From Verrucomicrobiales bacterium (GTDB lineage: Bacteria > Verrucomicrobiota > Verrucomicrobiia > Limisphaerales > JAFMIX01): a DNA stretch of 16,628 nt. A program made the translations under genes and the position numbers. Where the stretch lies: positions 1-16,628 of the forward strand of contig JAFMIX010000015.1 in NCBI GenBank assembly GCA_017853785.1, in the 5' to 3' direction. This document shows, in pieces, positions 1 to 5,478 of the stretch (its first letter is position 1; each line of letters starts with the position of its first letter). The notes below the pieces were generated by a model. That model saw only the letters and a program-made list of their open reading frames with translations, did not search any database and had not been told where the DNA came from.

Positions 1-807
1 TTCGTCCGCCCCCACGGCAAGACCAGTGACGGACACATCCCTTTGCCCGCCCCCATCCGCGAGGGCGACCCGTGGCGCGTGGTGCCGGTGACGTTCAAAC
101 GGGCCGTCCTGCTTTACGACATCCACATCCCCTTTCACGACGAGCAGAACTGCCAGACGGCGACCCGGTACGCGCGGGATGAGATCGGGCCGGATTGCAT
201 CGTGCTGGCCGGCGACCTGATGGACTTTTACAGCCTCAGCTTTTGGGAGCGCGACCCGAACCTGAGAGACACGGTGAGCGAGTTGCGGATGGGCGAGCGG
301 TTTCTGGAGGTGTTGCGCGAGACGTTTCCCAAGGCGAAGATCATCCTGCAAGAAGGCAACCACGAGGAGCGATTGCCCCGGTATGTATGGCAATCCGCCC
401 CCGAGCTGGGCAACCTAGACGAATTGAAGCTGGCCAGCCTGCTGCATTGCGCCGATTACAACGTGGACGTGGTGACGGGCAAGAAACCGCTCTTGGCCGG
501 CGGCAACCTGCACATCCTGCACGGGCACGAGTTCGGCGGATTCATGACCAACCCGGTGAACCCGGCGCGCGGTTTATTCCTGCGCGGCAAGGTGAACGCG
601 GTCTGCGGGCATTTCCACCAGACCAGCCATCACACGGAGCCCGGCCTGGGACATCCGGTGAGCACGTGGAGCAGCGGGTGCCTGTGCAACCTGAAACCGA
701 AGTATCGGCCGATCAACAAGTGGGATGCGGGGTTTGTGAGCGTGGACCTGACCAAGCAGAATTGGAGCGTGAGGACGCACAAGATCATCAAGGGGCAGGT
801 GGTGTAA
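1..807 (+). CDS. Calcineurin-like metallophosphoesterase, 5' end outside window
   Basis: The reading frame is open from base 1 to the TAA at 805-807, so the gene probably starts upstream; the TTG at 43 is only the first possible start inside the window. Counting from that TTG, the protein shows the full two-metal phosphoesterase set: D26-x-H28 (YDIHIPFHD), GD58-xx-D61 (AGDLMD), GNHEE at 105-109, the HGHE motif at 160-163 and GHFH at 189-192. This family hydrolyses phosphomono- or diesters with Mn/Fe-type metals in the cytoplasm; the substrate (nucleotide or nucleic acid) cannot be read from sequence. Phages commonly carry stand-alone copies. No signal peptide is visible. It converges on the integrase gene, with a shared hairpin between. 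Family assignment is secure; role in the phage is inference. Confidence 0.88.
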   Translation, partial: FVRPHGKTSDGHIPLPAPIREGDPWRVVPVTFKRAVLLYDIHIPFHDEQNCQTATRYARDEIGPDCIVLAGDLMDFYSLSFWERDPNLRDTVSELRMGERFLEVLRETFPKAKIILQEGNHEERLPRYVWQSAPELGNLDELKLASLLHCADYNVDVVTGKKPLLAGGNLHILHGHEFGGFMTNPVNPARGLFLRGKVNAVCGHFHQTSHHTEPGLGHPVSTWSSGCLCNLKPKYRPINKWDAGFVSVDLTKQNWSVRTHKIIKGQVV

Positions 808-814
808 ACAGAAG

Positions 815-840
815 CGCCCGGCAGGAGTGACCGCCGGGCG
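815..840. terminator. Hairpin between convergent genes, probable bidirectional terminator
   Basis: A perfect 8-bp stem, CGCCCGGC (815-822) with GCCGGGCG (833-840), encloses a 10-nt loop. It lies 8 nt after the stop of the phosphoesterase and about 20 nt after the integrase stop. Read on the minus strand the stem is followed by a moderately T-rich stretch (cttctgttt), while on the plus strand no T tract follows. It may therefore terminate mainly the leftward integrase transcript. Confidence 0.6.
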
Positions 841-860
841 TGGTGTGTGGTAGAACGGCG

Positions 861-2075
861 TCAGGTTAACGCCGGGGAAGATGCAGCCCATTCCACGGGA
901 GTGGGCTTGAAAGTGTCGTCCTTCAACAGCACGGAGTAATTCGTCTCGGTGACCATGACGGAGCTGTGACGCAGCCACTGTTGAGCGGTGTAGATGCCCC
1001 AGCGAGCAGCCACCCACGATCCGGACAGGGCGCGCAAAGCGTGGGCAGCCTTCTGAGTTCGCCAGCCCGCGGTCCGCATCAGGGCGGACACCCGGCGCCA
1101 CACGTCAGTGTTCAATTCAGTGGCGGTGCCGGCGAGGATCGGGCCGGACAAAACCGGCGTTGCAGGTTGCAGGTTCGCCAAACCTTCATTCCAGAAAGGG
1201 TCAATCGGCCGGACGCGCAAGGTGCCGGTGCCGTCCTTGAACGTGCCGGCGGTGGCCAGCAACAGCGGAGCGCCGTCCTGAACGGTGATCCATTCCCAGC
1301 GGACCTGTTGTATTTCGCTGGCTCGCAACCCGCAGCTCAAGGCCAGCCAGATGGCGTTGTAAAGATTGTGATCGGTGGCGGCCGAGGCGCGCCAGGCTGC
1401 CAACGTGGCGGCGATCACGGCATCGGTGGGCGGGCGGTAGTCTTCCTTGGAGCAGGACTTGAAACGGAAGGTTTTGCAGGCGGTCAGGAAGGGCTCTAGA
1501 TCAGGCAACCGCAACCCGGCCCGCCGCAGCTGCTCGACGGTCAACAGGCTAAACACGCTGCGCGCTTGATTGAGGATGCTATTGGCGCTCCGTTTGATGC
1601 GGCTGGCGTCCTCCTGGCTGGCGGCGGCATTGGACTCGCCCTGCTTGGCGTGGTGCCAGCCCAACACGAGATCCTTGCCGAACACGGTGGCCGGCAGCTG
1701 GTCAATGGACTCCTCGCCGGTGGCGGTGCGCAAGACAAGGCGGAGGCAGTTCAGGTAGTTGCGACGGGTGGCGGAGCTGACGTGGTGAGCGTGGACTTCA
1801 TACCAGGTCAGCACCTCGCCCACGGTGCTGCATTCCACCGTGCCGGGATGCTGCAAGAGGGCGCCGAGGGCGGCCGTGTTCTGATCACGGCGGGCGTCAA
1901 GGTAGTCCTTGGCCCAACGGATGGCGCCGGCGGTGTCCGGGTAGCCGGTTGATTTGATGATGCGCTCGCCGCGGTCCTCAAACGCCAGATACCACGAGGC
2001 TCCGGGCGCAGCGCTGCGCTTGGTGAGACGATAACGGCGTCCGACTTTGGCGGGGTGTAGGAAGTAATGGATCAT
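861..2075 (-). CDS. int: Tyrosine recombinase / phage integrase
   Basis: This 404-aa protein has all catalytic positions of a tyrosine site-specific recombinase: R251 in CGLRASEI, a probable beta-hairpin Lys at K280 (TFKDG), H345-x-x-R348 (HALR), H370 in LRHSS and the nucleophile Y380 in ETNYS. Residues about 80-210 fit the SAM-like core-binding domain and the N-terminal ~75 residues a possible arm-binding domain. It should catalyse integration at the attachment site, which lies about 530 bp upstream of its start (tRNA-Lys-like segment at 2605-2649). The start ATG (2075-2073) overlaps the TGA of the preceding small gene in an ATGA, so translation is probably coupled. Transcription is leftward towards the hairpin at 815-840. 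The gene appears intact and functional. Confidence 0.95.
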   Translation of the reverse strand: MIHYFLHPAKVGRRYRLTKRSAAPGASWYLAFEDRGERIIKSTGYPDTAGAIRWAKDYLDARRDQNTAALGALLQHPGTVECSTVGEVLTWYEVHAHHVSSATRRNYLNCLRLVLRTATGEESIDQLPATVFGKDLVLGWHHAKQGESNAAASQEDASRIKRSANSILNQARSVFSLLTVEQLRRAGLRLPDLEPFLTACKTFRFKSCSKEDYRPPTDAVIAATLAAWRASAATDHNLYNAIWLALSCGLRASEIQQVRWEWITVQDGAPLLLATAGTFKDGTGTLRVRPIDPFWNEGLANLQPATPVLSGPILAGTATELNTDVWRRVSALMRTAGWRTQKAAHALRALSGSWVAARWGIYTAQQWLRHSSVMVTETNYSVLLKDDTFKPTPVEWAASSPALT

Positions 2076-2242
2076 GGCTTGAAACGGTTGAATTTTGCTA
2101 CGTAACGGCGGGCTGCCTCGGGGGTAATCCGCATGACCTGAGCGATCATGCGGAACGTTGCCCCCTGCAGGCGCAAATATCCCGCTATCCAGATTCGCGA
2201 AGCGCAGACCTGGCTGGGGCTCAGTGGGCGTGGCGCCTTCAT
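2072..2242 (-). CDS. Small HTH protein, candidate excisionase/regulator
   Basis: A 56-aa basic protein lies between two genes and overlaps both by 4 bp: its ATG overlaps the upstream stop (2239-2242) and its TGA overlaps the integrase ATG (2072-2075). Residues about 28-50 (GATFRMIAQVMRITPEAARR) read as a helix-turn-helix: a helix with IAQVM, a turn, then TPEAARRYV as recognition helix. Small basic HTH proteins encoded next to int are often recombination directionality factors (Xis) or int regulators, and position plus size fit that. There is no family-specific motif I can name, so the role is inference. The coupled overlaps make it very likely that the gene is real. Confidence 0.7.
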   Translation of the reverse strand: MKAPRPLSPSQVCASRIWIAGYLRLQGATFRMIAQVMRITPEAARRYVAKFNRFKP

Positions 2243-2421
2243 GCGACCCTCACCATGGTTTTACCCACGCGGCGCAGGCGGATGCCGTAACGCTGGGCCA
2301 TGACGTAGTACTTGTTGCGCTCGGTGCCGTCCTCGCAGGGGATGGTGTCGCCTATTTTGAGTTCGCACAGCAGCGCCTTGAGTTCGCCCGGTTTGGCGCG
2401 GGGTTTGCCGTTGATGTTCAT
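2239..2421 (-). CDS. Small protein, first gene of the integration operon
   Basis: The reading frame extends upstream without a stop, but the ATG at 2421-2419 is the sensible start: it has an AAAGGA ribosome site about 9 nt upstream, and further upstream the frame runs through the tRNA-like segment. The product is 60 aa, basic, with the pattern GDTIPCEDGTERNKYYVMAQ followed by an Arg-rich tail ending MVRVA. The layout (short helix, GD-turn, helix, strand) resembles small phage DNA-associated proteins, but I cannot name the family. It ends in an ATGA overlap with the HTH gene, so it is transcribed with int. It may be a second directionality factor or a regulator. Confidence 0.65.
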   Translation of the reverse strand: MNINGKPRAKPGELKALLCELKIGDTIPCEDGTERNKYYVMAQRYGIRLRRVGKTMVRVA

Positions 2422-2508
2422 GGTGTTTTCCTTTGTATCCGGTTTTGTAGTGGTCAACTGTTTTGTGTCTAACCAATGCAGACTCGGTGTTGTGTGTCTG
2501 CTGTTCCT

Positions 2509-2519
2509 GTGTAATACAC
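2509..2519. promoter_or_regulatory. 11-bp palindrome upstream of the integration operon
   Basis: GTGTAATACAC is a perfect palindrome around a central A. It lies about 90 bp upstream of the first leftward gene (start 2421), in an AT-richer gap between that gene and the attachment core. Two copies of TGTGTCT lie nearby (2464-2470 and 2493-2499, 29 bp apart). The palindrome could be an operator, and the direct copies could be integrase arm-type or Xis sites. No convincing -35/-10 pair stands out on the minus strand here. Confidence 0.3.
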
Positions 2520-2604
2520 TACAAGCGGTCCATTCCTGCAATAAATAATACTTCAGGTGGGCGTTAAGTGGTTGCGCCGCAGAGGAATCTGGTGAGGGAG
2601 AAAA

Positions 2605-2649
2605 TGGTGCCCCGGCAAGGACTCGAACCTTGGACCAATTGATTAAGAG
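2605..2649 (-). other. attP: tRNA-Lys(CTT) 3' half: phage attachment site (attP core)
   Basis: Read on the minus strand, the segment forms the 3' half of a tRNA: anticodon loop CTCTTAA with anticodon CTT (2647-2645), a variable loop, a perfect T arm (CAAGG, loop TTCGAGT, CCTTG), the acceptor strand CCGGGGC, discriminator A and an encoded CCA (2607-2605). Upstream the matching acceptor 5' strand (GCCCCGG) and D arm are absent, and the anticodon-stem pair to position 39 is already mismatched, so similarity to a tRNA stops at the anticodon loop. This is the classic signature of a tyrosine-integrase att core carrying the tRNA 3' end. Phage-type genes on both sides favour attP over attL/attR. Confidence 0.85.
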
Positions 2650-2679
2650 GCAACTCACAAACGCTATATTGCGCCAGTT

Positions 2680-2991
2680 TCAGTTGCCTGTGTCCGGGTT
2701 TGTGGTGGCGTGTTCTGGCAGCGTCCGGCATGGCTGCCATGCCTGCGTCAGCTCGCCGTTGATGGTGAGGTCCAGCCATTGCCACGTTTCACCTGTGGTG
2801 GTGTCCAGCTTGAACACCACCGGCCGGTTAACTTCAACCGGCTTGCTTTGCACCATGCTGAAGCTGGTTGACGTCGTGCCCACAATGCGGAACCGGCCCA
2901 CCTTGCCCGCCGGCGGGGCATCCAATGCGCCTATGGTCAGCCAGGCCGCGCTCGCCACCACGACGCCCAACAATAAACTCCGCGTGTTCAT
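2680..2991 (-). CDS. Small exported or membrane-anchored protein
   Basis: A 103-aa protein begins MNTRSLLLGVVVASAAWLTI, a short basic start followed by a ~20-residue hydrophobic segment: a signal peptide or N-terminal anchor. No lipobox Cys is seen. The rest (about 30-90) looks like short beta strands, with LDTTTGETWQW, a pattern seen in small periplasmic proteins with an LDT.TG..W motif; I do not know its function. Its ATG overlaps the TGA of the RHH gene (ATGA, 2988-2991), so the two are co-translated. Its stop lies 31 bp from the attachment core. This position, transcribed leftward beside attP in a temperate phage, is typical of lysogenic-conversion or superinfection-exclusion genes. That role is inference. 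Confidence 0.6.
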   Translation of the reverse strand: MNTRSLLLGVVVASAAWLTIGALDAPPAGKVGRFRIVGTTSTSFSMVQSKPVEVNRPVVFKLDTTTGETWQWLDLTINGELTQAWQPCRTLPEHATTNPDTGN

Positions 2992-3245
2992 TTCTTGATA
3001 ACCGGTCCCGCCTGACGTGGTTTAATTGTTTCGGGGGTCGGTAGCGCGGCAAATCCCCCCGTCCCATTGCCCACGATGTTTCCCTCGAAAACTTTTTCAA
3101 ACGTGTCTTCTATGATCTTCTCCACCACGTGGCTCAGCGCGGTCTTGCCGTAGTGCCGCTTGAGCAGTTCAAGTTTTTGCAGCGCCATCGGGCTCAGTGT
3201 CACTGCCACCACGGGCCGTGACCGGGTTGGCTGTTTCGGTTTCAT
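2988..3245 (-). CDS. Ribbon-helix-helix transcriptional regulator (leftward)
   Basis: The frame is open from a TTG at 3281, but the ATG at 3245 is preferred because AGGGGAG lies 11 nt upstream; the ATG at 3254 is too close to it. The product is 85 aa. After a basic N-terminus, PVVAVTLSP (11-19) fits the RHH beta strand, followed by MALQKLELLKRHYG (20-33) and ALSHVVEKIIEDTFEKVF (36-53) as the two helices. The tail is Gly/Pro-rich and unstructured. RHH proteins bind DNA as dimers and repress their own operons. It faces another RHH gene across the divergent region 3246-3333, so the pair may form a switch. The 3' end overlaps the exported-protein gene by 4 bp. Confidence 0.68.
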   Translation of the reverse strand: MKPKQPTRSRPVVAVTLSPMALQKLELLKRHYGKTALSHVVEKIIEDTFEKVFEGNIVGNGTGGFAALPTPETIKPRQAGPVIKK

Positions 3246-3294
3246 AGTCAACATTACTCCCCTTCGGCGCCTTTGTGGCAAACTAAAATTGGTG

Positions 3295-3322
3295 TTGACT
3301 CTCTGTCATGCATGAGTATTAC
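3295..3322 (+). promoter_or_regulatory. Promoter of the rightward early operon with internal palindrome
   Basis: TTGACT (3295-3300) and TATTAC (3317-3322) are separated by 16 bp, a good sigma70-type fit. The spacer contains the 8-bp palindrome CATGCATG (3307-3314), well placed for repressor binding between the -35 and -10. Transcription would start near 3329, only a few bases before the ATG at 3334, which has no Shine-Dalgarno sequence. The first message may therefore be nearly leaderless. One of the two RHH proteins encoded on either side is the natural candidate repressor. Confidence 0.5.
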
Positions 3323-3333
3323 ATCTGCGCAAC

Positions 3334-3513
3334 ATGAGCCGCACAATTGCCAGACAGCCCCGCCGCCAGCGTCCCACAGTGGCGTTTTCCCTCCCCCGCC
3401 CGACGATCAGCAAGTTGAAGCAGCTGAGCAAGCTGCGCCGGGCGGCAAACCATTCGCGCGCGGTCGAGCAGGTGATCGAGGAGGCATACGCGAGCGCGTT
3501 TTCTCAAGCATGA
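3334..3513 (+). CDS. Ribbon-helix-helix-like regulator (rightward, early)
   Basis: This 59-aa basic protein is encoded in a different frame from the longer open frame that overlaps it. It has an Arg-rich N-terminus, a strand TVAFSLPRP (15-23), then ISKLKQLSKLRR (25-36) and SRAVEQVIEEAYASAF (41-56), a good ribbon-helix-helix layout. Such proteins are DNA-binding dimers of the Arc/MetJ type. It is the first gene after the promoter at 3295-3322 and faces the leftward RHH gene. Its TGA overlaps the next ATG in ATGA (3510-3513). The start lacks a ribosome site, consistent with a leaderless or near-leaderless message. GC3 is high throughout, which supports coding in this frame. Confidence 0.62.
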   Translation: MSRTIARQPRRQRPTVAFSLPRPTISKLKQLSKLRRAANHSRAVEQVIEEAYASAFSQA

Positions 3514-3773
3514 TCAACCGCGAGCAACAACAATCCGCCGACGCGGCCACGCTTGGCCGCGTGTTGTTGGAGTGTTGCCGGAGAGATCCTGCGTTGCGCG
3601 AAATTATTTTTGGCCGGGCAATGGTGCCTGAGTGCGGGAGATCCGCACTGGATCCGCGGAATGACCGAGTCAATTCCCAACCAATTGGGGGCAACCCGCG
3701 TCCACATCATTCGCCGGCTGCGAGTCAGCTGGGTGACCCGGCCGTTTTTTACGGAGATTCAAATCATGAATAA
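3510..3773 (+). CDS. Hypothetical protein, early operon
   Basis: An 87-aa frame starts in an ATGA overlap with the RHH gene and ends in an ATGAATAA overlap with the next gene. The first ~40 residues look protein-like (ATLGRVLLECCRRDPALREIIF forms a plausible helix pair). The second half (about 45-87) is rich in Pro, Asn, Gly and His and looks unstructured. In the second half another frame (from an ATG at 3661, continuing into the 3766 gene) has better codon use, so a frameshift, a dual-coding stretch or an earlier start of the next gene is possible. No family recognised. Confidence 0.45.
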   Translation: MINREQQQSADAATLGRVLLECCRRDPALREIIFGRAMVPECGRSALDPRNDRVNSQPIGGNPRPHHSPAASQLGDPAVFYGDSNHE

Positions 3774-3933
3774 CAACCCACTGCACGACCTGGCTGACCA
3801 GCATTGGCTGCGGAAGCCGACCATGGAACAGATGGAAAGCGCCATCAAGCGCCTTACAATCTGGAACGCCGCGGGATGGGCGGCCGCGATGTCTCTCGGC
3901 GCCGCTTTTTTGTGGGTCATCGCCAGAGGATGA
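3766..3933 (+). CDS. Small single-pass membrane protein
   Basis: A 55-aa protein starting at ATG 3766, with a CGGAG ribosome site about 10 nt upstream. The N-terminal ~32 residues are polar, and residues about 33-53 (NAAGWAAAMSLGAAFLWVIA) form one transmembrane helix ending in a basic RG. Its TGA overlaps the following ATG in ATGA. The same frame could start earlier at ATG 3661, giving an N-terminal extension of 35 residues, but no good ribosome site precedes that ATG. The function is unknown; the location among early regulators does not suggest a holin. Confidence 0.55.
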   Translation: MNNNPLHDLADQHWLRKPTMEQMESAIKRLTIWNAAGWAAAMSLGAAFLWVIARG

Positions 3934-4607
3934 CGCCCGACTTGACCAACGATTGCCGGACGGTGGCGCGGGAGCTTCTCGCGCAGCCGGACCTGTTGGC
4001 CCCGGTTTTTTCTGAGGAGCCTGAGAGTGGACAGGAGTTGATCCACGCGGCGGGACGGTACACGGGCGAGCGCAGCACCAAGGATGAGCAGCGCTTGCTG
4101 CTCGTGGGCGCGCTCCGGCTCCTGGGGGCCAGCGACCGAGAGATCGAGCGGCAGGCAGGCGTGACGCGCAGGACCATCCCGCTTCTCTTGGCTGAGTTGG
4201 AGAAGTCTGGCCGGATAACACCACTAAAAGAAAGACTCTCCACTTTGACCGGCGACAACGCCGAGCGATCGCAGCTTGCGCTCCGCCGGCTGCTGGACCG
4301 GGCTACCGACGGCGAGTGCGATGCTGAGCTGGCGAGCATGATAAAGAGTGTGAGCGTGGCCTGCGGCGTGACCGCGGAGAAGGTGCTGCTCCTGACCGGT
4401 CAGGCGACGGAGATTATTGAGACAAGAGCGGCGGCGGGCCGGGCCGAGTTCGAGGACTGGTGGCGGGCCCAGGTGCGGGACGTGACGCCGCCCGGCGCCG
4501 CGGATCCGGCGGCGGCCACCAACACCGCACCGATTGATTCCCGATTGCCGGCGGCCACCAACACCGCACCGATTGATTCCCTATCAACTGATAAGTTGCA
4601 GGATTGA
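3930..4607 (+). CDS. HTH DNA-binding protein, early operon
   Basis: The frame is open further upstream, but the ATG at 3930 overlaps the previous TGA in ATGA and gives a clean 225-aa protein. Residues about 54-95 hold a helix-turn-helix: RLLLVGALRLLGASDREIER, turn, then GVTRRTIPLLLAELEKSGRI, with a winged-helix look. Residues 115-165 are helical and include CGVTAEKVLLLTGQATEIIE, resembling the DK..LL.G.AT segment seen in HTH proteins of phages and integrated elements. A tryptophan-containing helix follows. The tail (194-217) is two copies of AATNTAPIDS, created by a DNA duplication. It could be a transcriptional regulator or a small-terminase-like DNA binder; its distance from TerL favours a regulator. 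Confidence 0.65.
   Translation: MTPDLTNDCRTVARELLAQPDLLAPVFSEEPESGQELIHAAGRYTGERSTKDEQRLLLVGALRLLGASDREIERQAGVTRRTIPLLLAELEKSGRITPLKERLSTLTGDNAERSQLALRRLLDRATDGECDAELASMIKSVSVACGVTAEKVLLLTGQATEIIETRAAAGRAEFEDWWRAQVRDVTPPGAADPAAATNTAPIDSRLPAATNTAPIDSLSTDKLQD
4510..4581 (+). repeat. 33-bp perfect direct repeat, 39-bp period
   Basis: Bases 4510-4542 are repeated exactly at 4549-4581. The 39-bp period keeps frame and duplicates 13 residues near the C-terminus of the HTH protein. Each copy ends GATTGATTCCC. A small hairpin CAACT-GATA-AGTTG (4585-4598) follows directly. The exact identity suggests a recent duplication. Confidence 0.9.
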
Positions 4608-4791
4608 GCCCATTCTGAGTGGGCAACGGCGATTGTGTCCGGGTTTGTTGCGGGTGATGGGGTGGAGAGGGCTGGGCTGGACGGGATCGAGGACGCGGAG
4701 CCGGCGGCTGCTGCGGACGCGGCCGCGGCGCCGGCGGACGCGGGAGACACCGGGGGGGGGCCGCGGCGAACGGCGAGGCGGGGAGAGGGCG
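4608..4791 (+). other. Gap with hairpin and G9 tract; possible small ORF
   Basis: A hairpin GCCCA-7 nt-TGGGC (4608-4624) starts right after the stop of the HTH gene; no T tract follows, so it is a weak terminator at best. A GTG-started frame from 4635 runs to 4859, in the same frame as the preceding gene, with an Ala/Asp-rich low-complexity product. I do not accept it as a gene, since it overlaps the next one for 68 bp. A run of nine G residues (4752-4760) lies just before the next gene. The segment may be degraded coding sequence. Confidence 0.35.
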
Positions 4792-5274
4792 ATGATTCAA
4801 CGGGGTTCAAAAATTTTGACCATGAGCGACATGACAACCGAATGGATAGCGGAGGATGAGCTGGCCCGGCAATTGAACGTGGAGCGGGGCATCCTCAAAA
4901 AAATGCGGCCTTCGTTGCCGGCGGGTTCTTTGACCTCGGAGGGAAGGCGGGTGATGTGGAGCCAGGAGGCGGCCAGCGTGGCGGCCACGACGGTTGGGCT
5001 GTCCTATGGCTTGCACGAAAAAAACGCGGCGACGGAGCCAGCCAGCGCGCGGGAGGTGGAGGTGCTGACGGTGGTGAGGAACTTTCCGAATCCGCGGGTG
5101 ATCCAGGCGCGGCGAGCCTCGGGCGAGGTGGTGACGGTGAGGGTGAGCAATGGGCTCAAGTACTTGCCCAAGCTGAGAGACGGGAAGCCGATGACGTTGC
5201 GGGCATACTATTCGCCGGCCGACAACTGCTGGGTGCGCGAGGGGCGGGATCCGCGGTTTGTGGGCGTGTGGTGA
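4792..5274 (+). CDS. Putative HTH/MerR-like DNA-binding protein
   Basis: The start is taken as ATG 4792, which has GGGAGAGG about 4 nt upstream; ATG 4822 has no ribosome site, and the frame further upstream is Arg-rich shadow. The product is 160 aa. Residues about 17-40 (EDELARQLNVERGILKKMRP) read as a short HTH of the MerR/excisionase type, and residues 50-70 contain an MWSQEAASVAA helix. The C-terminal part (88-160) looks like a small beta domain, with VIQARRASGEVVTVRV, a KYLPKLRDGKPM loop and conserved-looking aromatics. I do not know the family. It is followed at once by the basic 65-aa gene in the same frame after a single stop, then by the replication protein. Confidence 0.65.
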   Translation: MIQRGSKILTMSDMTTEWIAEDELARQLNVERGILKKMRPSLPAGSLTSEGRRVMWSQEAASVAATTVGLSYGLHEKNAATEPASAREVEVLTVVRNFPNPRVIQARRASGEVVTVRVSNGLKYLPKLRDGKPMTLRAYYSPADNCWVREGRDPRFVGVW

Positions 5275-5280
5275 ACTCTT

Positions 5281-5478
5281 TTGAACGCGAAGCGCACATG
5301 GCACCGGATCAAGTTGAACACGCTGCAGCGCCGCCTGACGGGCCGGCGGCCGTGGCGGTGGGAGACGCGGATGGACCGCGGGCGCAAGCGGATGGGTCTG
5401 GTGGGAGCCGGGGGACGGTTCTACTGGTTCCGGCTGGGTCCGAGCGGGGCGTTTGTGAAATCTAACAACCATGAATGA
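5281..5478 (+). CDS. Small basic protein before the replication gene
   Basis: A 65-aa frame begins at TTG 5281, two codons after the TGA of the preceding gene and in the same frame; a weak GGTGA lies upstream. The product is very basic and Trp-rich (RRLTGRRPWRWETRMDRGRK), then a beta-like GLVGAGGRFYWFRLGPSG. GC3 is high. It ends in an ATGAATGA overlap with the replication gene at 5471, like other coupled pairs here. It may bind nucleic acid. A stop-codon readthrough or a broken C-terminus of the preceding protein are alternatives. No family recognised. Confidence 0.5.
   Translation: MNAKRTWHRIKLNTLQRRLTGRRPWRWETRMDRGRKRMGLVGAGGRFYWFRLGPSGAFVKSNNHE

Noticed and set aside
2605..2690. A complete tRNA gene
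   Set aside because: No acceptor 5' strand or D arm exists upstream of the anticodon loop, and the anticodon stem is mismatched at position 31/39; only the 3' half is present.
2988..3281. Start of the leftward RHH gene at TTG 3281
   Set aside because: The extension is Arg-rich, runs over the ribosome site of ATG 3245 and would crowd the divergent promoter.
2690..4647. 14-bp match GTGTCCGGGTTTGT at 2690 and 4634
   Set aside because: A match of this length is expected about once by chance in a window this size; no further similarity around it.
4635..4859. GTG-started 74-aa frame
   Set aside because: Low-complexity Ala/Asp product that overlaps the next gene by 68 bp and has no ribosome site; described only as part of the gap.
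4956..5465. Open frame overlapping the DNA-binding protein and basic protein genes
   Set aside because: Gly/Ala/Asp-rich shadow in the wrong frame, with no motif and no plausible start.
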